Shown piece by piece: positions 10,210 through 18,853 of a stretch of DNA of 64,000 nucleotides. The DNA comes from Maribacter sp. ACAM166 (lineage in GTDB: Bacteria > Bacteroidota > Bacteroidia > Flavobacteriales > Flavobacteriaceae): the NCBI RefSeq assembly GCF_005771495.1, contig NZ_VAUW01000012.1:62001-126000 (forward strand). The letters run 5' to 3'. The translations under genes and the position numbers were made by a program. Position 1 is the stretch's first letter; the number at the start of each line of letters is the position of its first letter. Under the pieces are notes generated by a model. That model was given only the letters and a program-made list of their open reading frames with translations, was not told the origin of the DNA and ran no database searches.

Positions 10210-11166
10210 ATGGATTTTACCAACCCTCTGGTATACGGTGCGCCCGCTTTTATCGCCTTTATTTTATTGGAATTAACCTATAGTAAAACTCATGGAGATG
10301 ATGATCTTTATGATTGGAAAGATTTTGCCGCTAGTAGCGTAATGGGAATTGGCTCAGCTATTATTGGCCCCTTGCTTAAAGTGGTGCTATTAGTTGTTCT
10401 ATTTGAATATGCCTATGAATTTTTCAACCCTGAGATTAATGGTGTCAGAACAAACATAATGGGGTATAAATCATTTGGGTACGCATGGTATATTTGGTTG
10501 CTATGTCAACTGGCCGATGACTTTACCTATTACTGGTTTCACAGAGCAAATCATGAAGTTCGAATTCTTTGGGCAGCACATATAGTGCATCATTCTTCTG
10601 ACAATTTTAACCTTGGAACTGCAATTCGTAATGGTTGGTTTACACTACTATATAAACCCTTTTTCTATGTTTGGATGCCTATTATTGGTTTTCCGGTAGA
10701 AATGGTAGTCGTGTGCTTAGCTATCGAATCTTTTTGGCAATTTCAATTACATTCGAAATATGTTCCTAAAATGGGAATTATCGAGAAAGTATTCAATACA
10801 CATACAATGCATCAAGTACATCATGCCCAAAATGTTGAATATTTGGATAAGAACCATGGTGGCTTTTTAAACTTCTTTGATAAAATATTTGGTACTTGGA
10901 AAGAGTACGATGAAGAAATTGAAGTTAAATTCGGTGTTATTCATGCTCCTGATTCAAATAATCCTATCGTAATATTAACGCATGAATTCAAGGATATTTG
11001 GGCCGATGTCAAAAAATCAAAGAAAATAAGCCACAAATTAAAGTACATATTTGGACGTCCGGGGTGGAGTCATGATGGTAGCACCATGACTGTAAAGCAG
11101 CAGCAACGTTTGTTTAAGGAGCAAAAAGAGGCAAATCCAGATGTTGCCTTTAATCGGCCAAATTAA
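10210..11166 (+). CDS. sterol desaturase / fatty acid hydroxylase family membrane enzyme
   Basis: 318 residues. There are several hydrophobic segments (about 8-25, 45-75, 95-115, 145-175) and the three histidine clusters of the membrane di-iron hydroxylase family: HRANH, HIVHHSS and HTMHQVHHAQN. These ligate the iron centre. The family hydroxylates or desaturates lipids or carotenoids; the substrate is unknown. A TATCTTTA box at 10186-10193 may be its promoter and a strong hairpin terminator follows, so it is probably monocistronic. Confidence 0.88.
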   Translation: MDFTNPLVYGAPAFIAFILLELTYSKTHGDDDLYDWKDFAASSVMGIGSAIIGPLLKVVLLVVLFEYAYEFFNPEINGVRTNIMGYKSFGYAWYIWLLCQLADDFTYYWFHRANHEVRILWAAHIVHHSSDNFNLGTAIRNGWFTLLYKPFFYVWMPIIGFPVEMVVVCLAIESFWQFQLHSKYVPKMGIIEKVFNTHTMHQVHHAQNVEYLDKNHGGFLNFFDKIFGTWKEYDEEIEVKFGVIHAPDSNNPIVILTHEFKDIWADVKKSKKISHKLKYIFGRPGWSHDGSTMTVKQQQRLFKEQKEANPDVAFNRPN

Positions 11167-11182
11167 AACTGATAATTAGTGT

Positions 11183-11220
11183 AAAAAATCCTGCGGGCTA
11201 GCCCGCAGGATTTTTTTTTA
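11183..11220 (+). terminator. Rho-independent terminator after the desaturase gene
   Basis: Arms AAAAAATCCTGCGGGC (11183-11198) and its exact complement (11201-11216) flank a two-base centre, and a T run follows to 11219. It lies 17 bases after the stop. The GC-rich centre makes it one of the strongest hairpins in the window. Confidence 0.92.
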
Positions 11221-11472
11221 AAGAAAATCTCAATAAATTATCTTTAAAATAGATATTAAATCAGTAGTGGATATCCAAAAATGTCTGTTACAAAATTCTA
11301 TCAACTTTTGTACTTAGTACAAATCGACGAAACTTGGTAGAGCAAACCAAATGTTACAGCAAAAGGGATGCCTTGTGCCTCGGATGAATATACGTACTAG
11401 AGCTCACACTCAAAATTACTGTTGTTCTTCATGCGCAGCAGTTTATCTTCCTAGAATTAAAAGAGGGCGCTG
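11221..11472. other. intergenic stretch with a 17-base palindrome, no gene recognised
   Basis: Together with the terminator this gap is 306 bases. No reading frame of recognisable family was found on either strand. The only structure seen is a perfect palindrome, TTTGTACTTAGTACAAA, at 11307-11323, which could be a protein-binding site or chance. Confidence 0.4.
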
Positions 11473-12942
11473 TTAAACCTCCCAACCTTTTCTATAGGTT
11501 CTTCCAACAAATTGATTGGCTTCTTCCATATTCGTAATTCTCATATTCTCACCATCCCATAATAGTTTTTTACGGGCAAAGAATTTCATAGCTCCTTCTG
11601 AGTTTTCCTTTTGAAGCATGTAGCTTCTAATAGCTAGATTACCCATGAGTACAGTTTCTGTCATGGGTCCTGCGTAATCAAAAGATGATGTAAGTCCTAA
11701 ATGCTCAGGACTTCCGAAACCGGCCTTACAAGCATCTACCCATTTTCTTTGGTGGCCATATTCTGGTTCTAAATTTTCTTCCACTTCTGGTCCGAACTCC
11801 GTAGTCCCGTCATTTAAATATAATTTTGGCATTAACGGAGAGCTGTCATTGATGTTAGTTGAAATAATTCCTTTTTCGCCTATTATCAATACTCCATTAG
11901 CACTGTCATTACCTCCTATGTCATCATTTGCAGGAATAATATCTGGATGTGACGGGCGTATACCGCCATCACTCCAAGTCATCTCTATAGGTGATTTTGT
12001 TTTGTCCGTTGCCGCAAAATGTAACGTGATAAATGAAGATGGAGGACATCCCTCTGGGTAATAATCGGGAGTCCACATTTTAGTAAATACCGAAGCTACA
12101 CTACATTCTGCATCGGTAGGGTATTTAAGATTTAGTGTCCTAAATGGAATATCTATTAAATGACAGCCAACATCCCCTAAAGCTCCCGTTCCAAAATCCC
12201 ACCAGCCTCTCCAATTGAAGGGGTGAAGGTTGGGAACAAAAGGACGCTCTGTTGCAGGTCCTAGCCATAAATCCCAATTTAGACTATCTGGTTTAAGACT
12301 TGCGTCTGGTTTTGGCATTTCAATCCCTTGCGGCCAAACAGGTCTATTTGTCCAAACTTGAACTTTGGATACTGCACCGATTTTATCTTCATCAATCCAA
12401 CGCTGAACGACACCTAAAAGCGGATTGGAACCACCTTGGTTACCCATCTGACTCACTATGCTATTTGTTCGAGCCATTTGCGTCAATGCACGAGCTTCTT
12501 TTATGTTGTGGGTCATCGGTTTTTGTACGTAGACATGAATTCCGCGCTCCATGGCCCATTTCGCTGCCGGTCCATGAACGTGATCCGGTGTAGAAATAGT
12601 CACTGCGTCAATATTTTTTTTCTTATCCAACATCACCCTAAAATCATCATATAATTTAGCCTTGGGAAAGTTTTTGACACTTTCAGCTGCTGATCCAGAA
12701 AAATCAACATCACATAATGCAGCTACACGCTCCCTACCCATAACAGATGCGTTTTTAATATCACTAATACCTTTGCCACCAGCGCCAATGGCAGCAATAT
12801 TTAGTCGGTCGCTAGGCGCAAGAAAGCCAGGTCCTCCCAAAACGTGTCTCGGTACTATAAACACGGAGGATGCTAAAGCTGTCTTTTTGACGAAATCACG
12901 ACGGTTAATGCCGACTGTTTTATCTTTATTGGAATTTTTCAT
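11473..12942 (-). CDS. Gfo/Idh/MocA family oxidoreductase with Tat signal
   Basis: 489 residues from ATG 12942, chosen because it places the twin-arginine motif near the N-terminus (INRRDFVKKTALASS, residues about 12-26). The frame is open to 13023, but that extension would put about 40 residues before the motif. A Rossmann NAD(P) fold follows (IGAGGKG, then CDVD), with the substrate region carrying VQKPMTHN. Exported Gfo/Idh proteins of this kind are common in Bacteroidota and are often linked to carbohydrate derivatives. The substrate is unknown here and no polysaccharide locus is adjacent. Confidence 0.9.
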   Translation of the reverse strand: MKNSNKDKTVGINRRDFVKKTALASSVFIVPRHVLGGPGFLAPSDRLNIAAIGAGGKGISDIKNASVMGRERVAALCDVDFSGSAAESVKNFPKAKLYDDFRVMLDKKKNIDAVTISTPDHVHGPAAKWAMERGIHVYVQKPMTHNIKEARALTQMARTNSIVSQMGNQGGSNPLLGVVQRWIDEDKIGAVSKVQVWTNRPVWPQGIEMPKPDASLKPDSLNWDLWLGPATERPFVPNLHPFNWRGWWDFGTGALGDVGCHLIDIPFRTLNLKYPTDAECSVASVFTKMWTPDYYPEGCPPSSFITLHFAATDKTKSPIEMTWSDGGIRPSHPDIIPANDDIGGNDSANGVLIIGEKGIISTNINDSSPLMPKLYLNDGTTEFGPEVEENLEPEYGHQRKWVDACKAGFGSPEHLGLTSSFDYAGPMTETVLMGNLAIRSYMLQKENSEGAMKFFARKKLLWDGENMRITNMEEANQFVGRTYRKGWEV

Positions 12943-13059
12943 AATTGGCCTTGATTTTAGTTTAATATGGTTAAACCAAGGTAGACAAAAGACCTCAAAA
13001 ATACAATCGAAAAACAACTGCACTCTTGGTGTATTGATTATTAGTTAGTTATGGTTTTT

Positions 13060-13859
13060 TTAATTCTCTATTGGAGTAGAGTGATCCTTGTTTTTCTTCA
13101 TTCGAAGGTCAAAGAATTAGACCATTATAGAAAATGCAATAGAGAATTATAAATACCTTTTAGATGGGGTATTGACTTGGTTTCCAAATACGATTTAGTG
13201 ACATATACGTGCCGACTCTGCAATAGGAATGAAGCTAATAAAGACTAAAAAGGTCTATCTTAAAATTTGAGTCGATGGGTGTTTATTGACAAATTCTCCA
13301 ACCGATATTGCAAAAAGCATCATTATTACGATGGAGATTACAACAGCTACAATCATTGATAATAGGTCTTCGTTAGGGTTAGGTGAAATACAGTTAGTCA
13401 TTTTTATCGCCTAAGTCGCAGTAGAATAAGAAAGTGGTGCTAATAATTGTTGTATGAAGAGTAGTGTTAGTTGAAGAGGTAGAGGTAACTTTTTCACCTC
13501 TCTCTATTACGCCCCTTGTCCGCAACTTTTTTATGAATTTCTTTGGTGCGCTTATAAAGTGGAAATACGTCTCTTAAAAACAAGACTATTCCCTTAGCCA
13601 CTAATGTCTCCGCTTGTTCATCACTACTAAAAATCCAGAAGGGCTTTTTCATTGATGTAAACAGGGATATTCCAAAAAACAAAACGATACGCATGACCAT
13701 CGCTAAATCGAACCCAAGATTAGTAGATTTTTTTCGTTGATTTGACTCTAATTTTCAACCAGCAATTGAAATAAGTAAACTGTCGTCAATTCCTAGTATA
13801 ATCTTTAGAAAGGTCAAGGTCAACAAATCGTGTTAAACATTTGCCAAAACTTCAAACAT
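13060..13859 (-). pseudogene. decayed TerC-family membrane protein gene
   Basis: Translating the minus strand from ATG 13859 gives a TerC-like N-terminus interrupted by TAA at codon 9 and TGA at codon 35: MFEVLANV, LTLTFLKIILGID, then NLGFDLAMVMRIVLFFGIS and YKRTKEIHKKV, closing with TGA at 13494-13496. After at least one frameshift the C-terminal half continues in another frame with SPNPNEDLLSMIVAVVIS, GEFVNKHPSTQIL, FIPIAESAR, FSIAFSIMV and FFDLRMKKNKDH, ending at TAA 13060-13062, with several more in-frame stops. The total of 800 bases fits an intact TerC gene of about 265 codons. An open piece at 13255-13401 (48 codons) and one at 13494-13700 are fragments. The call rests on recognised TerC motifs in order, not on a search. 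Confidence 0.85.
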
Positions 13860-13861
13860 GG

Positions 13862-14239
13862 TCAATCTATTTTAAAAGCGGTTCCTGTTTTTACAGTTAG
13901 TTCTTTATTTGGGTCTTTTACGGCACTCTTGTATTGAAATGTGTATGTTGAATCGGTTGTGCTTATTATTTTATACTGAATTGCAGTTTTGCTATTTATA
14001 TCCTGCAAGACAAACTCACAATCATTATACCAACGAACAGTGGCGCTATCCACTTTATTCTCATAATAATCTATACTATAATTATCATTTCTGGTAAACT
14101 TACCTTCTTTTTCAACGCCATCGAGCTCATAGTTGAATTTGAAAGTACCTGTTTTATAATCTTGGCAGTTTCGTTCGGGTTCATAACACGAATAAAAAAG
14201 TAAGCATGTAATTAAGGAGGTAAATATTTTTTTTATCAT
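13862..14239 (-). CDS. small lipoprotein of unknown function
   Basis: 125 residues with a lipoprotein signal peptide; the lipobox ends LLFYSC with Cys18. The mature part is short and beta-rich, with conserved-looking charged strands (KTGTFKF, KFTRNDNYSIDYYE, VRWYNDCEFVL). It is probably anchored in a membrane facing the periplasm. Similar small lipoproteins occur in other flavobacteria, but I know of no defined role. It ends two bases before the TerC relic, so the two may once have been one operon. Confidence 0.75.
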   Translation of the reverse strand: MIKKIFTSLITCLLFYSCYEPERNCQDYKTGTFKFNYELDGVEKEGKFTRNDNYSIDYYENKVDSATVRWYNDCEFVLQDINSKTAIQYKIISTTDSTYTFQYKSAVKDPNKELTVKTGTAFKID

Positions 14240-14311
14240 GATGTAAAAATAAAGAAAATAGGAGGGACGTATTGAGAAAAAACATAGAATAGTTTGATAT
14301 CGAAAGCAATA

Positions 14312-14674
14312 TTATTGCTCAATATAATTCTTATACGTGCCATCAGTATAAAAAATAACTACGCGCTCAATAGCCTTTTGAGAAGGTGCTTTTGATAATG
14401 GCGCAGCTTTATTTTTAGTGAATGAGTTGAGCTTATTTTCTGAAGTCACGTTAGGGAAAGTTCCTTTATCATAAAGTAACCATTGCAAGTCAGCTTCTGG
14501 AAATGCTTCATGAATCTTCATTATAAACTCTAAGCTAGGTTTGTTTCTACCATTGAGTAAATGCGAAATACTTGACCTCTGTACGTGAATTAAATCTGCA
14601 AAAGCGGCAGAGGAAAGTTCATGATGGGTTAAAATTAATTTTAACCTTTTAAGGAATGCAGTTGTATCTAGCAT
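14312..14674 (-). CDS. XRE-family transcriptional regulator
   Basis: 120 residues. A Cro/C1-type helix-turn-helix lies at about 8-62 (SSAAFADLIHVQRSSISHLLNGRNKPSLEFIMKI, read as helices 2-4), with a short tail of unknown function. Its start codon overlaps a TGTTTACAA motif whose complement TTGTAAACA occurs twice upstream of the divergent carboxypeptidase gene. It may therefore control itself and that gene. Confidence 0.85.
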   Translation of the reverse strand: MLDTTAFLKRLKLILTHHELSSAAFADLIHVQRSSISHLLNGRNKPSLEFIMKIHEAFPEADLQWLLYDKGTFPNVTSENKLNSFTKNKAAPLSKAPSQKAIERVVIFYTDGTYKNYIEQ

Positions 14675-14830
14675 GTTTACAAAGGTAATATATTATATAC
14701 CGAACCTAACAATTGCAATTCTATAAAAGACTCAAATACATGCTAATACATTAAACTATTAGTTTATGTAATATTACTTAAATACCTGATTTATATAATA
14801 ATAAATTGTTTTTATATATTAAAATTAATA

Positions 14831-14911
14831 TTGTAAACATTTTCAGCTAAATAGGTGCGCTTAATTATATTTAAATAGTTACAATTGTAAACAAGAGCTG
14901 TAGTATTTTTG
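14831..14911 (+). promoter_or_regulatory. promoter region of the M14 carboxypeptidase gene with two TTGTAAACA boxes
   Basis: TATTTTTG at 14904-14911 fits the TAnnTTTG -7 element and lies 17 bases before the ATG at 14929. TTGTAAACA occurs at 14831-14839 and 14885-14893, and in reverse orientation at 14674-14682 over the XRE start codon. The second box lies at about the -33 position, so a bound protein would block transcription. Confidence 0.5.
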
Positions 14912-14928
14912 TTGTTTATTAAGTAGCT

Positions 14929-16038
14929 ATGATGCAAGAAGAGATTGATTACAGTAAAATACATGTATCAGAAATACAAGGCAGGTATGTAACATATGAT
15001 CATCTAAAAGTATTTATTTCGAGTCTCCCACCAATGTTTAGTGTTGAGAATATTGGAACATCAGTTCGTGGTGAAGCAATAAAAAGCATCACATATGGTT
15101 TTGGTCCAAAACGTATTTTAATGTGGTCGCAGATGCACGGTAACGAATCTACTACTACAAAAGCGGTGTTGGATTTATTGAACTACTTGAAAGAGGATAA
15201 CCATGATATAACTGAAATAGCTACATCATGTACGTTAAAAATTATTCCTATATTAAATCCTGATGGAGCAAGAGGCTATACTCGGATAAATGCTAATAAA
15301 GTTGATCTTAATAGAGATGCACAAGATTTGACTCAACCAGAAAGTCGTATACTTAAAAAGGAATTTGAAGAGTTTAAGCCCGATTTTTGTTTTAATCTTC
15401 ATGATCAACGTACTATTTTTAATGTTGGTACAACCAATAAACCTGCAACTGTATCGTTTTTAGCGCCTGCCTTTGATATGGAAAGGAATAGCTCTCCCTC
15501 ACGTAAGATCAGCATGCAGTTAATTGCTGCTATGAACAGTAAATTACAAAAGTTAATACCTAATCAGGTAGGTAGATACGATGACGGATTTAATTCTAAT
15601 TGCGTTGGAGATGCGTTTCAAATGAGAGAAACTCCAACACTATTATTTGAAGCTGGTCATTATAAAGAAGATTATGAAAGGGAAAAGACACGAGAATTGA
15701 TTTTTCATGCTTTATTAAAAGGTATAGAAACCATTATTTCAGATTCTTTAGATGATTATACTGTTAATGATTATTTATCAATTCCAGAAAATGGAAAGCA
15801 ATATGTGGATATTCTAGTTAAAAATTCACATAAGTTAAAACCTAGTCTGAGTTCTAATCAGATTATTTATATCCATTATAAGGAAGTATTTAAAGATGGA
15901 AAGGTTGTTTTTAGTCCGGAAATTCTAAATTTCGATGCGATGCCATTAGATATTTTCGGACATAAAATGCTCAATTGCGATAATAGTATAGATATGAATT
16001 GGCTTAAAGAAAATGAAATATTAGCACTACTATATTGA
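14929..16038 (+). CDS. M14-family zinc carboxypeptidase
   Basis: 369 residues. The zinc motif HGNE (His70, Glu73) is in MWSQMHGNEST; NPDGARGY, DLNRD and the later zinc-ligand region FNLHDQ follow, and LFEAGHY supplies the probable catalytic Glu. There is no signal peptide, so it acts in the cytoplasm. Such M14 enzymes cleave C-terminal residues from peptides or muropeptide stems; the substrate is unknown. Two adjacent ATG codons (14929 and 14932) are possible starts. Confidence 0.88.
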   Translation: MMQEEIDYSKIHVSEIQGRYVTYDHLKVFISSLPPMFSVENIGTSVRGEAIKSITYGFGPKRILMWSQMHGNESTTTKAVLDLLNYLKEDNHDITEIATSCTLKIIPILNPDGARGYTRINANKVDLNRDAQDLTQPESRILKKEFEEFKPDFCFNLHDQRTIFNVGTTNKPATVSFLAPAFDMERNSSPSRKISMQLIAAMNSKLQKLIPNQVGRYDDGFNSNCVGDAFQMRETPTLLFEAGHYKEDYEREKTRELIFHALLKGIETIISDSLDDYTVNDYLSIPENGKQYVDILVKNSHKLKPSLSSNQIIYIHYKEVFKDGKVVFSPEILNFDAMPLDIFGHKMLNCDNSIDMNWLKENEILALLY

Positions 16039-16060
16039 TTTTCATTGCCTTATTTCTTAG

Positions 16061-16085
16061 AAAATGTAAAAATGTTTACATTTTT
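16061..16085 (+). terminator. AT-rich hairpin after the carboxypeptidase gene
   Basis: AAAATGTAAA (16061-16070) and TTTACATTTT (16075-16084) form a 10-bp stem with a four-base loop, 22 bases after the stop, followed by a short T run. The stem is AT-rich, so it may be a weak terminator. The right arm also contains a TGTTTACA-like box. Confidence 0.5.
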
Positions 16086-16129
16086 ATTAAAACAAATGGA
16101 GTTTTAATGAATTTAATGTGATTATTATT

Positions 16130-16137
16130 TATTTTTG
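16130..16137 (+). promoter_or_regulatory. -7 promoter element of the Lrp/AsnC gene
   Basis: TATTTTTG matches TAnnTTTG and lies 16 bases before the ATG at 16154. It overlaps the longer reading frame that opens at 16118, so it supports the shorter start. Confidence 0.55.
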
Positions 16138-16153
16138 CCAAAAAAATATTACA

Positions 16154-16633
16154 ATGGGTAAAGTCAAATTAGACGAAATAGATCACCAAATTCTGGATAT
16201 GTTAATAGATAACACCAGAACTCCATTTACCGATATCGCTAAAAAACTTCTTATATCTGCAGGTACTGTTCATGTAAGGGTAAAGAAAATGGAAGAGGCT
16301 GGAATTATTAAAGGTTCTTCACTAACATTGGATTATGTGAAACTGGGATATGCATTTATAGCATATGTTGGTATTTTTTTAGAAAAAACACACCAAACTA
16401 AATTTGTGCTCGAGCGCTTAAACCAAATCCCTAATGTTACAATTGCACATATAACCACTGGAAAGTTCAATATCTTCTGTAAAATACGAGCGAAGGATAC
16501 GACACATGCCAAGAATATTATTTTCAAAATAGATGATATTGATGGTATTAGCAGAACGGAAACGATGATTTCATTAGAAGAAAGTTTTAATGACAAGAAG
16601 CGTTTAATGCACACCATATTCAACGAATTATAA
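16154..16633 (+). CDS. Lrp/AsnC-family transcriptional regulator
   Basis: 159 residues from ATG 16154. An N-terminal winged helix-turn-helix (LDEIDHQILDMLIDNTRTPFTDIAKKL, read as helices 1-2) is followed by a RAM/AsnC effector-binding domain (about 72-145). These proteins form octamers that sense amino acids and regulate metabolism or transport. The target is not evident; aroB, proline dehydrogenase and alanine dehydrogenase are all within 6 kb but not in its operon. It is closed by a terminator at 16659. Confidence 0.92.
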   Translation: MGKVKLDEIDHQILDMLIDNTRTPFTDIAKKLLISAGTVHVRVKKMEEAGIIKGSSLTLDYVKLGYAFIAYVGIFLEKTHQTKFVLERLNQIPNVTIAHITTGKFNIFCKIRAKDTTHAKNIIFKIDDIDGISRTETMISLEESFNDKKRLMHTIFNEL

Positions 16634-16658
16634 TTTAGTTTTTCAACTAACTCGACAG

Positions 16659-16688
16659 AGCCCAATTATGTTGTAATTGGGCTTTTTT
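16659..16688 (+). terminator. Rho-independent terminator after the Lrp gene
   Basis: AGCCCAATTA (16659-16668) pairs with TAATTGGGCT (16674-16683) across a five-base loop, followed by a T run to 16688. It lies 25 bases after the stop. Confidence 0.88.
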
Positions 16689-16713
16689 GATTCTTAATTA
16701 CATACTTGATTAT

Positions 16714-17238
16714 ATGAGAATTACAGATTTACAGGAGAAAGAATTTAATTATTTTTATGGAACCTACCTTAATGCTCTTGACGAGAACGAAGATTTAATG
16801 GCTGCTTTACTAAATGGTAGAGTATGGTTTCAAGCTTTTATAAAGAACTTAACCGAAGAACAGTTAGGATTCAGTTATGGAGAAGGAAAATGGACTATAG
16901 CTGAAGTACTGGTGCATTTAATTGATACTGAAAGAATATTTCAACACCGTGCCTTCAGAATTTCTAGAAATGATAAAACGCCTTTGCCAGGTTTTGAACA
17001 AGATGATTATATAATTGAAAGCGACAGTAATGAACGTACGAAAAAGGAGATTTTAAATGAATACCTTTCAGTTCGTGATTCTTCAATTAATTTGTTCAGA
17101 GGAATGACAGAGGTAAGGTTAAAACGATTTGGTACAGCTAGCGGTATGCCGTGGTCTGTTGCTGCAATTGGGCTTGCCATAAGCGGTCACCAAAAACACC
17201 ATGAAATTATTTTAAATGAGCGCTATTTAAATAATTAA
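16714..17238 (+). CDS. DinB/YfiT-like metal-binding four-helix protein
   Basis: 174 residues from ATG 16714 (the frame opens at 16687 inside the preceding terminator region). The DinB superfamily histidines are visible: one in VLVHLIDTE and a pair in GHQKHHEIIL, the usual three-His nickel/zinc site. Related proteins are thiol S-transferases or damage-inducible proteins, but no activity can be assigned. It converges with the gene on the other strand with a four-base overlap. Confidence 0.85.
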   Translation: MRITDLQEKEFNYFYGTYLNALDENEDLMAALLNGRVWFQAFIKNLTEEQLGFSYGEGKWTIAEVLVHLIDTERIFQHRAFRISRNDKTPLPGFEQDDYIIESDSNERTKKEILNEYLSVRDSSINLFRGMTEVRLKRFGTASGMPWSVAAIGLAISGHQKHHEIILNERYLNN

Positions 17239-17564
17239 TCTAATTCAGTTTCTGACTCTCTTTCGAAATTTAGATAGAGTGCATTGGTCATATCTTCAGA
17301 TTGCATGACTTCTTCCGGCGTTTTCGGTTCTAATTCTTTTTCTAAGTTTTCTTCAAAATTTGCAATAAAATTTGAAAGACTTTTACTTATTTTAACTAGG
17401 TAAAGCGTGTCTTCAGTTCTTAATTGAACAGCCTCTACCTTATCGCCTTGTGTATTTTTGAAGGTGATGATATCTTCATCTCCATATCCGTAAGGATACG
17501 TTTCTATTAAAAGGGCTGCTAGACTGTGGTTTAATTTGCGGTAATCAATAAGTCGTCTGGTCAT
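17235..17564 (-). CDS. conserved hypothetical protein
   Basis: 109 residues, hydrophilic, with no signal peptide or membrane segment. The first 80 residues read as an alpha/beta domain (YPYGYGDEDIITFKN, DKVEAVQLRTEDTLYLVKIS); the C-terminus is acidic (ESETELD). I do not recognise a functional family, although it looks like a conserved flavobacterial protein. It overlaps the DinB gene tail to tail by four bases and lies 110 bases ahead of aroB on the minus strand. Confidence 0.7.
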   Translation of the reverse strand: MTRRLIDYRKLNHSLAALLIETYPYGYGDEDIITFKNTQGDKVEAVQLRTEDTLYLVKISKSLSNFIANFEENLEKELEPKTPEEVMQSEDMTNALYLNFERESETELD

Positions 17565-17674
17565 AACTAATTTAGGTTAAGAGGGTTGTATGATTTCTTT
17601 AATCTAATCTAGTAATAATACCAGCAATTAAATGTATAGTGTTGTGAAAGTGCTGTTTTAGGTATATGAACTTT

Positions 17675-18736
17675 TTAATCTTTGTAGTAAGCGAATGCTT
17701 CTTTGAATAATTTTAGGGGAATTTCAATATCTACTTCTGGAGTTCCGATAGATTTTAATAACACAAAATTTACTTTACCATGAGAATTTTTTTTGTCATA
17801 TTTCATTAGCTTCAGAATGTTCTCAATATCGTCATCTAAAAATTCAATCGTATCATATTTATTTAGAAAAGTATCCTTTATATCCTCTAATGAAATTAAA
17901 TTAAGACCTAATAATTTATGGGATAGATACCCTTCTAGAATCATACCTATTGCAATGGCCTCTCCGTGTAGTAACGTTTCTTTTGAATTATTTTCTAAAA
18001 AATAAGATTCTATAGCATGCCCCAATGTATGCCCATAGTTCAATATTTTTCTAATATTCTGTTCTGTAGGATCTTGTAAAACAACCTTATTCTTTATTTG
18101 AATAGAAGTGAGAATATGGCTCTTCATATCATCCAAATTTTCAACTCCTTTAAGAGATTCCCAATACGAAAGATTTTGAATGAGGCCGTGCTTAAGCATT
18201 TCTGCAAATCCACTTCTGACTTGTCTATTATCTAAGGTGTCGAGAAAGTCTGGTATAACCAATACCATAACTGGTTGGTTGATGACACCTACTTGATTTT
18301 TTAAAGAACCTAAATCTATCCCATTTTTTCCGCCAACAGAGGCATCGACCATAGCGAGTAGGGTAGTAGGAACATTAATAAAATCAATTCCTCTTTTAAA
18401 AGTAGAAGCCACAAAACCACCTAAGTCAGTTAATACACCGCCCCCAAGATTGATAAGAATACTTTTTCTGTCAGCACCTAATTCTGATAATGCTTCCCAA
18501 ACACCAACACAGGTTTCTATATTTTTATTAATCTCACCCGATTCTATTTCAATGATTTCAAACTGATAATCACCATTTATTTCAGCCATAAACTGCGGTA
18601 GGCAAAATTCATGTGTATTCTCATCCACTAAAATGAATAGTATAGAATATGCTTTTTCTGCTAAATGGGTGTTAAGAGCTTGAAACGCTTTTTCGTTAAA
18701 ATGTACTGCGTAAGAATCTGAAATTATGGATTCCAT
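17675..18736 (-). CDS. aroB: 3-dehydroquinate synthase
   Basis: 353 residues, normal length. It has the NAD-binding GGGVLTDLGGFVASTFKRG region, TTLLAMVDASVGGKNGID and the metal-binding GHTLGHAIE. AroB converts DAHP to 3-dehydroquinate, the second step of the shikimate pathway, in the cytoplasm. It is divergent from the proline dehydrogenase gene, with about 115 bases between the starts. Confidence 0.97.
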   Translation of the reverse strand: MESIISDSYAVHFNEKAFQALNTHLAEKAYSILFILVDENTHEFCLPQFMAEINGDYQFEIIEIESGEINKNIETCVGVWEALSELGADRKSILINLGGGVLTDLGGFVASTFKRGIDFINVPTTLLAMVDASVGGKNGIDLGSLKNQVGVINQPVMVLVIPDFLDTLDNRQVRSGFAEMLKHGLIQNLSYWESLKGVENLDDMKSHILTSIQIKNKVVLQDPTEQNIRKILNYGHTLGHAIESYFLENNSKETLLHGEAIAIGMILEGYLSHKLLGLNLISLEDIKDTFLNKYDTIEFLDDDIENILKLMKYDKKNSHGKVNFVLLKSIGTPEVDIEIPLKLFKEAFAYYKD

Positions 18737-18823
18737 ATAAGAGTAGTGTTTAGCTTATTATTTAATTCTATTGAAACACAAAATAAAGGTTATTTTTAAT
18801 CTTAGTAATATAAATTCTGTGAT

Positions 18824-18831
18824 TATATTTG
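18824..18831 (+). promoter_or_regulatory. -7 promoter element of the proline dehydrogenase gene
   Basis: TATATTTG is a perfect TAnnTTTG element 22 bases before ATG 18854. A TTG at 18833 would lie at about the transcription start, so the ATG is the better start. Confidence 0.65.
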
Positions 18832-18853
18832 ATTGTTATTGAAAAAATATAAA

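Noticed and set aside
12300-13048. Several plus-strand open frames of 70-128 codons
   Set aside because: They lie opposite the Gfo/Idh gene, have no family resemblance and are mirror frames of a well-supported gene.
13255-13401. 48-codon frame encoding a hydrophobic peptide (MTNCISPNPNEDLL..)
   Set aside because: It aligns to the middle of TerC proteins and continues past its stop in the same frame with more TerC-like sequence, so it is a piece of the pseudogene and not a small membrane protein gene.
13494-13700. 67-codon frame on the minus strand
   Set aside because: It is in frame with TerC-like sequence upstream to ATG 13859 interrupted by two stops; treated as part of the same pseudogene.
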